Shown: positions 8,759 to 18,454 of the stretch, one piece after another
How positions within the stretch are numbered: position 1 is the first letter of the stretch
How the letters are laid out: every line of letters begins with the position of its first letter
Assembly: GCF_000739775.1 (NCBI RefSeq)
Contig: NZ_BBJH01000008.1
Span: 124,001-188,000 of the forward strand
DNA length: 64,000 nt
Origin: Paraburkholderia heleia NBRC 101817
Lineage (GTDB): Bacteria; Pseudomonadota; Gammaproteobacteria; Burkholderiales; Burkholderiaceae
Reading direction: 5' to 3'
Translations under genes and position numbers: made by a program
The notes under the pieces: generated by a model
Told to the model about the DNA's origin: nothing
The model's database searches: none
Seen by the model: the letters and a program-made list of their open reading frames with translations, nothing else

Positions 8759-10258
8759 ATGCATGATGGGTTCGAGCCGGGCGCGACCCTGCATACGCAG
8801 CTCTACATCGACGGCCTCTGGTGTGCGGGCGAGGGCGGCCACCGCCTGCCGGTCGTCAACCCATCGACAGAAGGGACGATTGCCCAGGTCGAGGCCGGCA
8901 ACGCCACCGATGTCGATTGCGCGGTGCGTGCCGCCGCACGCGCTTTACGCAGCTGGAAGAAGACGACCGGCGCGCAGCGTGCAGCGCTGCTTCGTGCGAT
9001 CGCGAGCGGCGTGAGCGACCGGCGCGAGCATCTGGCGGCGCTCCAGTCGCTCAACAACGGCAAGCCGCTGGACGAAGCGAGAAGCGACGTGAGCGATGTC
9101 GTCGCCACGTTCGAGTACTACGCGGGCCTCGCCGAACAATTCGACGCAAGCGGCGAATCCGCCGTCGCGATTCCCAGCGACGCCTATCAGGCGACCGTCC
9201 GGCGCGAGCCGGCAGGCGTGGTCGCGCTGATCGTGCCATGGAATTTCCCGATGGTCACCACGGCGTGGAAGCTCGCGCCCGCGCTTGCGGCCGGCTGCAC
9301 GGTCATTCTCAAGCCATCCGAAATAACGCCGCTGCCCGAGCTGGAGCTCGCGGCGATCATCGCACACGCGGGTGTGCCGGGAGGCGTGGTCAATGTCGTG
9401 ACGGGCACGGGCGCCGAAGTCGGAGCGCCATTGGCGGCGCACCCGCTCGTCGCGAAGGTTTCCTTTACCGGGAGCACGGCCGTCGGCGCGCAGGTCATGA
9501 AAACCGCTGCCGACACGATCAAGGGCGTGAGCCTGGAGCTGGGCGGAAAGTCCTCCATCATCGTGTTCGCCGATGCCGATCTCGATCTTGCCACCGATCT
9601 CGTTGCGGGCGGTGCGTTCTTCAATGGCGGCCAGATGTGCTCGGCCACTTCGCGTGTGCTGGTCGAGCGACCGCTAGCGGACGCACTCGCCGCGCGTCTT
9701 GCCGACCGGGCAAGGCGCACGGTCGTGGGCGATCCGTTCAGGCCCGGCGTGCAAATGGGGCCGCTCGCCAGCCGCGCGCAGTACGAACGCGTGCAGCGTT
9801 ACATCGCGCGAGGCAAGGCGGACGGCGCGCGGCTCGTGATCGAAGGCGAGGCGCCAGCCGGTCCCGGCTACTTCGTGAAACCGACCATGTTCGTCGATAT
9901 TCCGACCGAAGGCCCGCTGTGGCGCGAGGAAATCTTCGGCCCCGTGCTGTGCCTGCGCAGTTTCGATACCGAGGACGAGGCCATCGCAACGGCCAACGAT
10001 ACCGAGTTCGGCCTCGTCGCCACGGTCGTCACGCGCGATGCCGGGCGGGGCGGGCGAGTGGCGGCCGGGCTGGAAGCGGGCGTTGTCTGGATCAACGCGC
10101 CGCAGATCATCTTTCCTCAGACCTCATGGGGCGGCTACAAGCGCAGCAGCATCGGGCGCGAACTGGGTCCGTTCGGGCTCGCCGCCTTCCAGGAGATCAA
10201 GCAGGTGCTTATGCCTGCCGGGGCCGCCGGCACGGCGCACTGCATTCACGGTGCATGA
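8759..10258 (+). CDS. Aldehyde dehydrogenase, probable 4-guanidinobutyraldehyde dehydrogenase
   Basis: A 499-residue NAD(P)-dependent aldehyde dehydrogenase. The Glu motif LELGGKS lies near residues 259-265, the catalytic Cys in GGQMCSAT is about residue 294, and NFP in the segment PWNFPM is near 160. It begins three bases after aruI ends, so the two are almost certainly cotranscribed. In the 2-ketoarginine pathway this step is done by KauB or a paralogue (4-guanidinobutyraldehyde to 4-guanidinobutyrate). The sequence also fits betaine- or aminobutyraldehyde-dehydrogenase subfamilies; the function assigned here rests on context. Confidence 0.8.
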   Translation: MHDGFEPGATLHTQLYIDGLWCAGEGGHRLPVVNPSTEGTIAQVEAGNATDVDCAVRAAARALRSWKKTTGAQRAALLRAIASGVSDRREHLAALQSLNNGKPLDEARSDVSDVVATFEYYAGLAEQFDASGESAVAIPSDAYQATVRREPAGVVALIVPWNFPMVTTAWKLAPALAAGCTVILKPSEITPLPELELAAIIAHAGVPGGVVNVVTGTGAEVGAPLAAHPLVAKVSFTGSTAVGAQVMKTAADTIKGVSLELGGKSSIIVFADADLDLATDLVAGGAFFNGGQMCSATSRVLVERPLADALAARLADRARRTVVGDPFRPGVQMGPLASRAQYERVQRYIARGKADGARLVIEGEAPAGPGYFVKPTMFVDIPTEGPLWREEIFGPVLCLRSFDTEDEAIATANDTEFGLVATVVTRDAGRGGRVAAGLEAGVVWINAPQIIFPQTSWGGYKRSSIGRELGPFGLAAFQEIKQVLMPAGAAGTAHCIHGA

Positions 10259-10404
10259 GCTTTTGTCATGGCGCGCATGCAGAGATTTCGTTTGTTGCGG
10301 GTTTTTGACGCACGTAGAGTCCATTCACGCAGCACATTCGCGTGATTTCTGGTAATGGCAGCGCGCATTGGGCAGTGCCCATACGGTTCAATCAGGAGAT
10401 GACC

Positions 10405-11502
10405 ATGCAGGGGATCAAGCTGGGGAGAAGGCAGGCCATGAAGGCAATCGGCACCGCTCTGGCGGCATCGACGTTGCCCATGCCGTTCATCAGTACTGCC
10501 AGGGCACAGGAGAAAGGCCACGCGGGCAAGACCCTGCGGCTGCTCACCTGGTCCGACGATACCGGCGCGGCGGCCCTGCGCAACATCGCGGCCACGTTCA
10601 GCCAGAAGACCGGCGCGCAGGTCATCGCCGACCGCGCCGACGGCACCTCCGGCATGGTCGCGAAGCTCAAGGCTGCCGGCGACCGGCCGACCTACGATGT
10701 GATCACGCTTGCCGGGGTGGGTGCCTCCGGTCTCGCCGATGCGGGCCTGCTGATGAAGCCGGACCTGAACAGGCTGCCAAACCTGAAAGACGTCGCGCCG
10801 CAGTACCGCACGGGCGCCAACGGATTCGGCGTCGGCTACCTGCTGTGGTCGGACGGCCTCATCTACAACACGTCGACCGTCAGGACCGCGCCTTCGACGT
10901 ACGAAGCCCTTTGGGATCCGAAGTATGCAGGACGCCTGTTCCTGCCGCCGCCCGAGTGGGCGGAGGCGGTCGATCTCGCGATCATCGCGGCGAAGATGGC
11001 GGGCGGCTCGCAGCAGAGTATCGATCCGGGGTTCAGGAAGCTCGCCCAGTTGAAGGACCGTGTGCTGACGCTCGGCGAAAACCCGAATCAGGTCGCCGAT
11101 CTGTTCCGCACCGGCTCGCTCGACATCGGCGGCATCTATGCGCCGGCGTTCTTCCCGGAGCAGATCCGCAAGCCCGAGTACAAGATGGCCGTGACCTACG
11201 GCATGAAGGAGGGCTTCGCTACCCAACTGATGTTCACGGTGATTCCGAAGTCGCATCCCGGCGATACCGATCTCATCCACGCATTCATCAACCATTCGCT
11301 CGATGCCGGCGTGCAGGGCCGCATGGCTGCCGACGTGCTCAACGGTCCGGTGAATTCGCGCGCGGTCATTCCCGCCGAGAGCCGCGCCTTCGTGCCGTCG
11401 CCGCAGCAGATCGCCGAGAAGGCCGTGCTTCACGACGACAAAGCGCTCGCCGCGTTGCAGCCTGCGTGGATCAAGCGCTTTACCGAGATCTTTTCCGCGT
11501 GA
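10405..11502 (+). CDS. ABC importer periplasmic binding protein, PotD/polyamine type
   Basis: 365 residues. The start at 10405 was chosen because GGAG at 10395-10398 sits six bases before it; an ATG at 10399 touches the SD. The N-terminus carries GRRQAMK, then a hydrophobic stretch and a cleavage site near ARAQ. It could be a Sec or weak Tat signal. The mature part is an SBP_bac_8 protein of the spermidine/putrescine/opine class (LRLLTWSDDTG..., YLLWSDGLIYNTS). It is followed by two permeases and an ATPase of the same class. The substrate is probably a guanidino compound or polyamine, by operon logic. Confidence 0.85.
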   Translation: MQGIKLGRRQAMKAIGTALAASTLPMPFISTARAQEKGHAGKTLRLLTWSDDTGAAALRNIAATFSQKTGAQVIADRADGTSGMVAKLKAAGDRPTYDVITLAGVGASGLADAGLLMKPDLNRLPNLKDVAPQYRTGANGFGVGYLLWSDGLIYNTSTVRTAPSTYEALWDPKYAGRLFLPPPEWAEAVDLAIIAAKMAGGSQQSIDPGFRKLAQLKDRVLTLGENPNQVADLFRTGSLDIGGIYAPAFFPEQIRKPEYKMAVTYGMKEGFATQLMFTVIPKSHPGDTDLIHAFINHSLDAGVQGRMAADVLNGPVNSRAVIPAESRAFVPSPQQIAEKAVLHDDKALAALQPAWIKRFTEIFSA

Positions 11503-11507
11503 GCGCC

Positions 11508-12434
11508 ATGTCAGCCCTCTCTTCACGCCGCGCGGACGCGCCGGCGCCGGCCGGGGAATCGGCAGCCCAGCCCGGCACGGCAACTGCGCTGCCGCGCGTG
11601 CCGCCGTTACTGCTGCTCGCGCCGATCCTCGCGTTTCTTGCGGTGCTGATCGCGGCGGCGCTCGCGGTACTGCGCATGAGCTTCGGTGTCCAGGGCAACG
11701 AGTGGCATGCCTTCACGCTCCAGAACTACGTCGACCTCGGGGACGCCTACTTTCTGCGCTCGCTCTGGCTGACCTTGCGGCTTGCCTTTCAGAGCATGAT
11801 CGCTGCCGTCGTGCTGGCGATTCCAGTGGCACTCGCGATGGCGCGTACCCAGTCGCGCACCGCGCGGCGCCTCCTGCTGGCCGGCGTACTGCTGCCGCTG
11901 CTGGTCAACCTGCTGCTGCAGGGCTACGGGTGGCTCGTGATACTGGGACCGGCTGGCCTCGTCAATCACACGCTCATGGCGGCCGGCCTGATCGGGCGTC
12001 CGGTGTTGTGGCTGTATCGCGAGAACGGCGTGCTGCTCGGACTGATTCAAACGGCTTTTCCGCTCGCCGTGCTTCCCATGTCGAGCGCGATGCGCGCGGT
12101 GTCGCGCTCGTACGAAGAGGCGGCGGCCACCCTCGGCGCAAGCCGCTGGCAGACGCTGCGCCACGTGATGCTGCCGCTGGCGATGCCAGGCGTCGTCTCA
12201 GGCGCGCTGCTCGTGTTCGCCTATAACGCGAGCGCGTTCGCGGTGCCATTGCTGCTGGGCGGACGCCGCGTGCCGATGCTCGCCGTGCTGGTGCACGACC
12301 AGGTCGCGCCGTTGCTGAACTGGCCCGCCGCGTCTGCCTCCGGAGTCGTTCTGATGGCCGCGACGCTTGCGGTGATGGCTGTCTCGCAACGGCTGGTGCG
12401 CAACCTGCAACGCCATGCGGAGTCCCGCTCATGA
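11508..12434 (+). CDS. ABC importer permease 1, PotB type
   Basis: About 308 residues with six or so membrane segments and the inner-membrane signature EEAAATLGASRWQTLRHVMLPLAMP near residues 205-230 (the EAA loop that docks on the ATPase). The start is placed at the ATG 11508, five bases after the binding-protein stop; an in-frame GTG at 11499 overlapping that stop is the alternative. It shares ATGA (12431-12434) with permease 2. Together these genes form a polyamine/opine-type importer. Confidence 0.85.
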   Translation: MSALSSRRADAPAPAGESAAQPGTATALPRVPPLLLLAPILAFLAVLIAAALAVLRMSFGVQGNEWHAFTLQNYVDLGDAYFLRSLWLTLRLAFQSMIAAVVLAIPVALAMARTQSRTARRLLLAGVLLPLLVNLLLQGYGWLVILGPAGLVNHTLMAAGLIGRPVLWLYRENGVLLGLIQTAFPLAVLPMSSAMRAVSRSYEEAAATLGASRWQTLRHVMLPLAMPGVVSGALLVFAYNASAFAVPLLLGGRRVPMLAVLVHDQVAPLLNWPAASASGVVLMAATLAVMAVSQRLVRNLQRHAESRS

Positions 12435-13273
12435 ATGCCTTGCGTATTCCCCTGACGATGCCCAGCCGCCTCAGCCGCGTGACCGGATGGTTCGCGACCA
12501 TCGTGCTGTTCCTCGCCGCGCTGCCGATCCTGACGATGATCACGATGTCGTTCGGCAATGCGGACACGCTCGAATTTCCGCCGCAAAGTTTCGGCTTGCA
12601 CTGGTATCGGGCCGCATGGCACACCTTCGTGTCGCCCGATGCGAGCGACGTGCTGTCCATGGGCACCGCGCTCACGACGAGCCTCGTCGTGGCGGTTTCG
12701 ACCATGTTCATCGCCACGGCCGTCTCCGTGCCCGCTGCCTATGCGCTCTCGCGCTACCGCTTTCGCGGCAAGGCAGTGATCGAGCAACTGGTCGCCTTGC
12801 CGCTCGTCTATCCGCTGGTGATGCTGGGGCTTTCGCTGCTGCTCGTTTTCAATGTCCTGCCGGTGGATCTGGGCGTGGGGCGGCTCGTCGTTGCACACGT
12901 CATCCTGGCGTTGCCGTTCACGGTGAAGAACTGCGCGGCATCGGTTGCGTCGATCGGACCGGAATTCGAGGAAGCCGCCTGCGTGATGGGCGCGAGTCCG
13001 CGGCGCGCGCTCGTTGACGTCGTGCTGCCGCTCATGCGCCCCGGGATTCTCGCCGGCATGCTCTTCGCGTTCATCATTTCGTTCAACGAGTTCACAGTGA
13101 CGTTCTTTCTCTATGGCATCAACACGATGACGCTGCCGGTCTGGCTCTACAGCCGCACCGTTTCGTCGCTCGACCCAACCGTGTTTTCGTTCGCGGTCTT
13201 CATCGTGCTGATCGACTTTGCCTTGATCTGGCTGCTCGAAAAGCTCGTCGGCGACGAAGGCGTGGCGCTCTGA
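12431..13273 (+). CDS. ABC importer permease 2, PotC type
   Basis: 280 residues with six predicted membrane segments and an EAA loop (EEAACVMGASPRRALVDVVLPLMRPG, near residues 177-202). It overlaps permease 1 by ATGA, so it is translated by coupling. PotC-type permeases pair with a PotB-type partner, as here. The ATPase follows after 40 bases. Confidence 0.85.
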   Translation: MNALRIPLTMPSRLSRVTGWFATIVLFLAALPILTMITMSFGNADTLEFPPQSFGLHWYRAAWHTFVSPDASDVLSMGTALTTSLVVAVSTMFIATAVSVPAAYALSRYRFRGKAVIEQLVALPLVYPLVMLGLSLLLVFNVLPVDLGVGRLVVAHVILALPFTVKNCAASVASIGPEFEEAACVMGASPRRALVDVVLPLMRPGILAGMLFAFIISFNEFTVTFFLYGINTMTLPVWLYSRTVSSLDPTVFSFAVFIVLIDFALIWLLEKLVGDEGVAL

Positions 13274-13313
13274 TCGACCCTCTCACGCGGTCCCCGGGCA
13301 CAAAGGAACTCTC

Positions 13314-14387
13314 ATGACCCATCTGTCTTTGCAAGCCATCAGCCGGCGCTTTCACAATACGTTCGCGCTCGACCACGTCGACCTCGACGTTCCGGACGGC
13401 AAACTGGTGTGTTTTCTCGGGCCGTCCGGCTGTGGCAAGACAACCCTGCTGCGTATCATCGCGGGTCTGGAGACGCCGACGTCCGGATCGGTGATGTTCG
13501 CGGGGCGCGACCTCACGCATGTGCCGGCCAACCGGCGCGACTTCGGCATGGTGTTTCAGTCGCTCGCGCTCTTTCCGCATATGACCGTTGCGGCGAATGT
13601 CGCCTATGCGCTGCGCTTGCGCGGCGTCGACAAGAGCGCACAGGCGAAGCGCGTGGCCGAACTGCTCGAACTGATCCAGCTTCCGCACATGGCGAACCGG
13701 CCCGTTACGCAGCTTTCCGGCGGCCAGCGCCAGCGCGTGGCGATTGCGCGTGCGATTGCCTCGTCGCCGAAGCTGCTGCTGCTCGACGAGCCCCTTTCGG
13801 CGCTCGACGCCAAGCTGCGTGAAGCGATGCAGGTCGAGATTCGCCTGCTGCAACAGCGGCTTGGCATTACGACGATCATGGTCACGCATGACCAGCGCGA
13901 GGCGATGACGATGGCCGACGAGATCGTCGTGATGCAGAAAGGACGCATCGCTCAGGTCGGCAGGCCGCTCGATATCTATCGTGACCCTGTGAACGAATTC
14001 GTGGCGGACTTCATCGGCCTCGGCAACATCTTGCCCGTAACGCTCGCTGACGATGCCGGCATCGCGCTGCCGGGCGGTCAGCGGATCGCCGTCAATGCGG
14101 CGATGCGCGCGCCGCATTGCACGGGCGACATTCGCCTGCTGATTCGCCCGGAGGACGTGTGTGTGCGGCCAGCGACTGCGAATCCCGGTCCGAACGCCGT
14201 CGCCGGCACGGTGACGTTTGTCCGCGATGTGGGCGCGCAGATCGAAGCGACGATCGATTGCGACGGCTTTACGCTCACCGCCGCCACGACGCCGCGCGAG
14301 ACGCCGGACCTCGAAGTGGGGCGGCCAGTGCTGGCCGAGATGCCGGCCCATGCGTGCAGGCTGATTCCGGCGCACACCACGCACTGA
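13314..14387 (+). CDS. ABC importer ATPase, PotA type
   Basis: 357 residues. Walker A is GPSGCGKTT (about 37-45), signature [14 protein letters not shown] (about 134-147), Walker B LLLLDEPLSALDAK (about 154-167) and the switch His in VTHDQREAM. A C-terminal TOBE_2-like regulatory domain (about 235-355) is typical of PotA/UgpC ATPases. It powers the two upstream permeases. Two complete importers in a row in the same operon suggest uptake of at least two related guanidino/amino compounds. Confidence 0.88.
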   Translation: MTHLSLQAISRRFHNTFALDHVDLDVPDGKLVCFLGPSGCGKTTLLRIIAGLETPTSGSVMFAGRDLTHVPANRRDFGMVFQSLALFPHMTVAANVAYALRLRGVDKSAQAKRVAELLELIQLPHMANRPVTQLSGGQRQRVAIARAIASSPKLLLLDEPLSALDAKLREAMQVEIRLLQQRLGITTIMVTHDQREAMTMADEIVVMQKGRIAQVGRPLDIYRDPVNEFVADFIGLGNILPVTLADDAGIALPGGQRIAVNAAMRAPHCTGDIRLLIRPEDVCVRPATANPGPNAVAGTVTFVRDVGAQIEATIDCDGFTLTAATTPRETPDLEVGRPVLAEMPAHACRLIPAHTTH

Positions 14388-14444
14388 CCTTCACCGTTGA
14401 AACCCTTTACCCCCATGTCAAGCAGCTGCAAGGAGATACCCGTC

Positions 14445-15269
14445 ATGAACACCCCTCACGTCACCACGAACCCCATCCAGCGCCTTGCGGCTCGCACCGT
14501 CGCGGCCGTCGTGCTTGCCGGCGTGGCCGGCCTCAGCGCATTCGCACCGCTCGCGCATGCGGATGCCCTCGACACGATCACGAAATCGGGCGTCGTGCGT
14601 GTCGGCGTATTCGAGGACTATCCGCCGTTCGGATCGATCGGGCCCGACATGAAGCCGCAGGGTTACGACATCGACGTGGCCAATCTGATCGGCAAGGCCC
14701 TGAACGCGAAGGTCGAACTCGTGCAGGTGACGGGCGACAACCGCATGGCCTATCTGGCGGACCACAAGGCGGACCTGCTGCTCTCGGTTGGCCAGACACC
14801 CGAGCGCGCGAAGGTAATCGACTTCTCGCAGCCGTATGCGCCGTACTATCTCGCGGTATTCGGTCCGAAATCGCTGCCCGTGAAAAATGCGGGCGATCTG
14901 GCCGGCAAGACGGTTGCCGTCGCGCGCGGCACGCTCGAAGATCTCAGTGTGTCCAAGGTGGCGCCGCCCTCCGCGGTCATCAAGCGCTTCGACGATCCAA
15001 ACGGCGCGATCTCCGCATTCCTGTCCGGTCAGGCCCAACTGCTCGTGGTTGGCAACGATGTCGGCGCGACCATCATGGCCCGTCATCCCGCCAACGATCC
15101 TGAGCAGAAGCTCTCGTTGTTCAGCTCTCCCGATCACGTGGGTCTGAACCAGAACGAGCCGCGCCTGAAGCAGAAGGTCGACGACGCCATCGCGGCCGCA
15201 AAGAAAGACGGCTCGATGAACGCCATCTCGCTCAAGTGGCTGCGTGCTCCGCTGCCGGCCAGTCTTTAA
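14445..15269 (+). CDS. Amino-acid-type ABC binding protein (SBP_bac_3)
   Basis: 274 residues. The start at 14445 follows AAGGAG at 14430-14435, although the frame is open 16 codons upstream. The signal peptide ends near LAHA/DA. The mature protein has the family-3 motif VRVGVFEDYPPFGSIGPDMKPQGYDIDVA, as in polar amino acid and opine binding proteins. Two permeases and a GlnQ-like ATPase follow. Arginine, 2-ketoarginine or guanidinobutyrate are plausible ligands by context; the sequence alone does not choose. Confidence 0.85.
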   Translation: MNTPHVTTNPIQRLAARTVAAVVLAGVAGLSAFAPLAHADALDTITKSGVVRVGVFEDYPPFGSIGPDMKPQGYDIDVANLIGKALNAKVELVQVTGDNRMAYLADHKADLLLSVGQTPERAKVIDFSQPYAPYYLAVFGPKSLPVKNAGDLAGKTVAVARGTLEDLSVSKVAPPSAVIKRFDDPNGAISAFLSGQAQLLVVGNDVGATIMARHPANDPEQKLSLFSSPDHVGLNQNEPRLKQKVDDAIAAAKKDGSMNAISLKWLRAPLPASL

Positions 15270-15312
15270 TGCGCTGCGGTTCCCGCTTACCTGAACAACA
15301 GACGGCGCAGCG

Positions 15313-16071
15313 ATGCCTTACACATTCGACTTTAGTGACTTCGGTCTTTACGCGGGCATGCTTGCGCGCGGCGTGGAAGTGACGCTAGGCCTGACGGCGG
15401 TCTCCACGGTGCTGGGCGGCCTGCTCGGCATTGCCGGCGCGAGCCTTGCCGTCGCGGGCCCGAGGTGGGTGCGCGCGCTGGTTGCGTCCTACGTCGAACT
15501 GATCCGCAATACGCCATTTCTCGTGCAGCTCTTTTTCGTGTTTTTCGGGCTGCCGGGTCTGGGCGTGCAGATCGGAGAGATGCAGGCGGCGGTATTGGCC
15601 ATGACCGTGAATCTGGGTGCGTATGCGACCGAGATCGTGCGCGCCGGCATCGACTCGATCCCCCGCGGCCAGCGCCAGGCGGCAATGGCGCTCGGCTTGC
15701 AGGAGCGGCAGGTATTCCGCCATGTCGTGCTGCCCCAGGCGCTCGCCAACGTCTTTCCGGCGCTGCTGGGCCAGGTGCTGATCGTGATGCTCGGCTCAGC
15801 CGTCGTCTCGCAGGTTTCCGTGCCCGACCTGACGTACGCAGCCAACTTCATCCAGTCGCGCAACTTCCGTTCGTTCGAGAGCTACGTGATCGTCACGGTG
15901 ATCTATCTCCTGCTGTCGATCGTGCTGCGGCTCTTTATCAACCGGCTCGGCAAGGGCCTCTTTGCCGGACGTACGGCGCGCGGCGCCGGCGCCGCGCGCA
16001 CGCCACTGGGCTCGTGGTTTTCCGGTCGCGCCCGCATGGCGGCATCCAGCCTTTCGAAGGAGCGTTCGTAA
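15313..16071 (+). CDS. Amino-acid ABC importer permease 1 (HisM/GlnP family)
   Basis: 252 residues. The N-terminal family motif (YVELIRNTPFLVQLFFVFFGLP, around residues 57-78) and the EAA loop (RQAAMALGLQERQVFRHVVLPQA) mark a polar-amino-acid importer permease. The stop overlaps the next start in TAATG (16069-16073), so the two permeases are translationally coupled and probably heterodimerise. Confidence 0.88.
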   Translation: MPYTFDFSDFGLYAGMLARGVEVTLGLTAVSTVLGGLLGIAGASLAVAGPRWVRALVASYVELIRNTPFLVQLFFVFFGLPGLGVQIGEMQAAVLAMTVNLGAYATEIVRAGIDSIPRGQRQAAMALGLQERQVFRHVVLPQALANVFPALLGQVLIVMLGSAVVSQVSVPDLTYAANFIQSRNFRSFESYVIVTVIYLLLSIVLRLFINRLGKGLFAGRTARGAGAARTPLGSWFSGRARMAASSLSKERS

Positions 16072-16727
16072 TGGTCGAGTTCACGCTTTGGGATATCGCG
16101 CGCAATCTGCTGCTCGCCGCGCGCTGGACCGCTCTGCTCTCGCTTTGCGCGTTCGTTGGAGGCGGCATCGCGGGCCTCGTGCTGCTGGCAATGCGCGTGT
16201 CGCCAGTCGCCTGGCTGCGTCGCATCGCCGTGCTGTACGTCGAGCTGTTTCAGGGCACGCCACTGCTGATGCAACTCTTTCTCGCGTTCTTCGGGCTGCC
16301 GCTCGTGGGCGTCGAAGTTTCGCCGTGGCTGGCCGCAACGGTGACGCTCACCCTGTACACGAGCGCCTACCTGGCCGACATCTGGCGCGGGTGCGTCGAA
16401 GCCGTGCCACGAGGGCAGTGGAGCGCCGCGGCCAGTCTCGGCATGGCATGGCCTCAGCAACTGCGTTACGTCGTCTGGCCGCAGGCATGGAAGATCGCCG
16501 TGCCGCCTACAGTCGGCTTCCTCGTGCAGGTGGTCAAGAGTACGGCGCTCACGTCGATCATCGGCCTGACCGAGCTGACCAAGACCGGAACCATGATCAC
16601 GAACGCCGTGTTTCGTCCGTTCCCGATCTACGCAATGGTCGCTCTGCTGTACTTCGCGATGTGCTTTCCGCTCACGTGGTATGCGCGTGTGCTCGAAAGC
16701 CGCTACCAGCGCGCCCGTCACCGCTGA
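16071..16727 (+). CDS. Amino-acid ABC importer permease 2 (HisQ/GlnP family)
   Basis: 218 residues starting in the TAATG overlap with permease 1. It repeats the permease hallmarks: YVELFQGTPLLMQLFLAFFGLP near residues 53-74, then the EAA-type loop WSAAASLGMAWPQQLRYVVWPQAWK. About five membrane segments. It is the second half of the membrane channel. Confidence 0.88.
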   Translation: MVEFTLWDIARNLLLAARWTALLSLCAFVGGGIAGLVLLAMRVSPVAWLRRIAVLYVELFQGTPLLMQLFLAFFGLPLVGVEVSPWLAATVTLTLYTSAYLADIWRGCVEAVPRGQWSAAASLGMAWPQQLRYVVWPQAWKIAVPPTVGFLVQVVKSTALTSIIGLTELTKTGTMITNAVFRPFPIYAMVALLYFAMCFPLTWYARVLESRYQRARHR

Positions 16728-16766
16728 ACGCATGAATATCAACGCTCTTCAGAAGCAGGTCTCGAC

Positions 16767-17492
16767 ATGATTGGCATTAGCAACGTATCGAAGTGGTACG
16801 GGCAGTTCCAGGTGCTCACCGACTGCACGACGACAGTGAAAAAAGGTGAGGTCGTCGTGGTGTGCGGCCCGTCGGGCTCGGGAAAATCGACGCTCATCAA
16901 GACGGTCAACGGCCTCGAACCGTTTCAGAACGGCGAGATCAGGATCAACGGCGAGTCGGTTGGCGACAGGAAGACCAATCTGTCGAAGCTGCGCTCGAAA
17001 GTGGGCATGGTTTTTCAGCATTTCGAACTATTCCCGCATATGTCGATTACGGAAAACCTCACGCTCGCGCAAGTGAAGGTGCTTGGCCGGCACAAGGACG
17101 AGGCCGCCCAGAAAGCCCTGGGGCTGCTGCAGCGCGTCGGCCTGCGCGCGCACGCGGACAAGTTTCCCGGCCAGCTCTCCGGCGGTCAGCAGCAGCGTGT
17201 TGCGATTGCCCGGGCGTTGTCGATGGACCCGATCGCGATGCTGTTCGACGAGCCGACCTCGGCACTCGATCCGGAGATGATCAACGAGGTGCTGGACGTC
17301 ATGGTCGAACTCGCCCAGGAAGGCATGACGATGATGTGCGTCACGCATGAGATGGGCTTCGCGAAGAAGGTGGCGAATCGTGTGATTTTCATGGATCAGG
17401 GGTGTATCGTCGAAGACGATCTCAAGGAGGCGTTTTTTGCGCAGCCGAAGTCCAGCCGCGCGAAAGACTTCCTTTCAAAGATCCTTCATTAG
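16767..17492 (+). CDS. Amino-acid ABC importer ATPase (GlnQ/HisP family)
   Basis: 241 residues, the usual size for this family. Walker [10 protein letters not shown] (about 33-41), signature [15 protein letters not shown] (about 136-150), Walker [14 protein letters not shown] (about 157-169) and the switch region VTHEMGFAK. No regulatory C-terminal domain. It completes the second importer of the 2-ketoarginine operon. Confidence 0.9.
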   Translation: MIGISNVSKWYGQFQVLTDCTTTVKKGEVVVVCGPSGSGKSTLIKTVNGLEPFQNGEIRINGESVGDRKTNLSKLRSKVGMVFQHFELFPHMSITENLTLAQVKVLGRHKDEAAQKALGLLQRVGLRAHADKFPGQLSGGQQQRVAIARALSMDPIAMLFDEPTSALDPEMINEVLDVMVELAQEGMTMMCVTHEMGFAKKVANRVIFMDQGCIVEDDLKEAFFAQPKSSRAKDFLSKILH

Positions 17493-17524
17493 CCTGGACA
17501 CGCGAGTCCGGACACGCGAATCCC

Positions 17525-18421
17525 ATGCGACGCCTTCCTCCACTCAACGCACTGCAGGTATTCGAAGTGGTGGCCCGCCACCGCAGCTTCACCTGCGCTG
17601 CGGAGCATCTGTGTCTCACGCAGGGAGCGGTGAGCCGGCAGATCCTCTCGCTGGAGGACTACTACAAGTTTCCGCTTTTCATCAGAGGAAAGAAGGGGCT
17701 CACCCTGACGACCGAAGGCGAGATGTTGCTGCCCGTCGTGAGGGAGGGGCTCGGGCGCATTGAAGAGATGTCGCTGCGCCTGACGCGGCAGCGCACGGAT
17801 CTCGCAATGAAGGTGCCGACCTGCATCATGCGCTGGATGCTGCCGAGAATCATGCGGTTTCAGGCGGAGCACCCCGATTTGCTGGTGCAGATCACGGCCA
17901 CCTGGCAGCATGACGTCGACTTCCAGGTCGAGCTGTTCGACGCCGCGATTATCTACGGTTCGTCCCCAGGGGCCGACGTTCACGCGGTGCCGCTCTTCGA
18001 CGAGCGGATCACGCCGGTCTGCGCGCCGGAACTGCTGAACAGCAAGCCGCTCGCACAGTTCGACGATCTCTCGCAATTCACGCTGCTGCACCCGACGCGA
18101 GACCATCGTGACTGGAGGCAATGGCTCGATCAGGTCGGCGCGACCCAGGTGGATGCGAACATGGGGCCGAGTTTCGAAACACTCGATCTGGCGACGAACG
18201 CGGCCATGCAGGGCTTCGGCATCGCGATCGGCGACCGGACGCTGGTCGATGACGATCTCGTCGCGAAGCGGCTTGTCATGCCGTTCGACAAGGTGATCGA
18301 AACGGGCGCGCGCTATTACTTTGTCTATCCCGAGTGCGTGGCGCATCAGCCGAAGGTGAAACGCTTCAGCGAGTGGATGGCCCAGAATCGCCAGCGACAA
18401 CCGGCGCTTGCGCCCGTATGA
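17525..18421 (+). CDS. LysR-family transcriptional regulator (GcvA-like)
   Basis: 298 residues. The start is set at ATG 17525 because the winged helix begins at once (LPPLNALQVFEVVARHRSFTCAAEHLCLTQGAVSRQI); the frame extends 41 codons upstream into the ATPase gene. An N-terminal HTH (about 5-64) and a C-terminal LysR substrate-binding domain (about 90-290) are seen. Its position 32 bases after the transporter ATPase on the same strand suggests it is cotranscribed with the arginine-catabolism operon and regulates it, possibly also gbuA. The inducer is unknown. Confidence 0.88.
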   Translation: MRRLPPLNALQVFEVVARHRSFTCAAEHLCLTQGAVSRQILSLEDYYKFPLFIRGKKGLTLTTEGEMLLPVVREGLGRIEEMSLRLTRQRTDLAMKVPTCIMRWMLPRIMRFQAEHPDLLVQITATWQHDVDFQVELFDAAIIYGSSPGADVHAVPLFDERITPVCAPELLNSKPLAQFDDLSQFTLLHPTRDHRDWRQWLDQVGATQVDANMGPSFETLDLATNAAMQGFGIAIGDRTLVDDDLVAKRLVMPFDKVIETGARYYFVYPECVAHQPKVKRFSEWMAQNRQRQPALAPV

Positions 18422-18454
18422 GAACCGCCTGGCGAGCGCCGCTGACTCGGCTCC

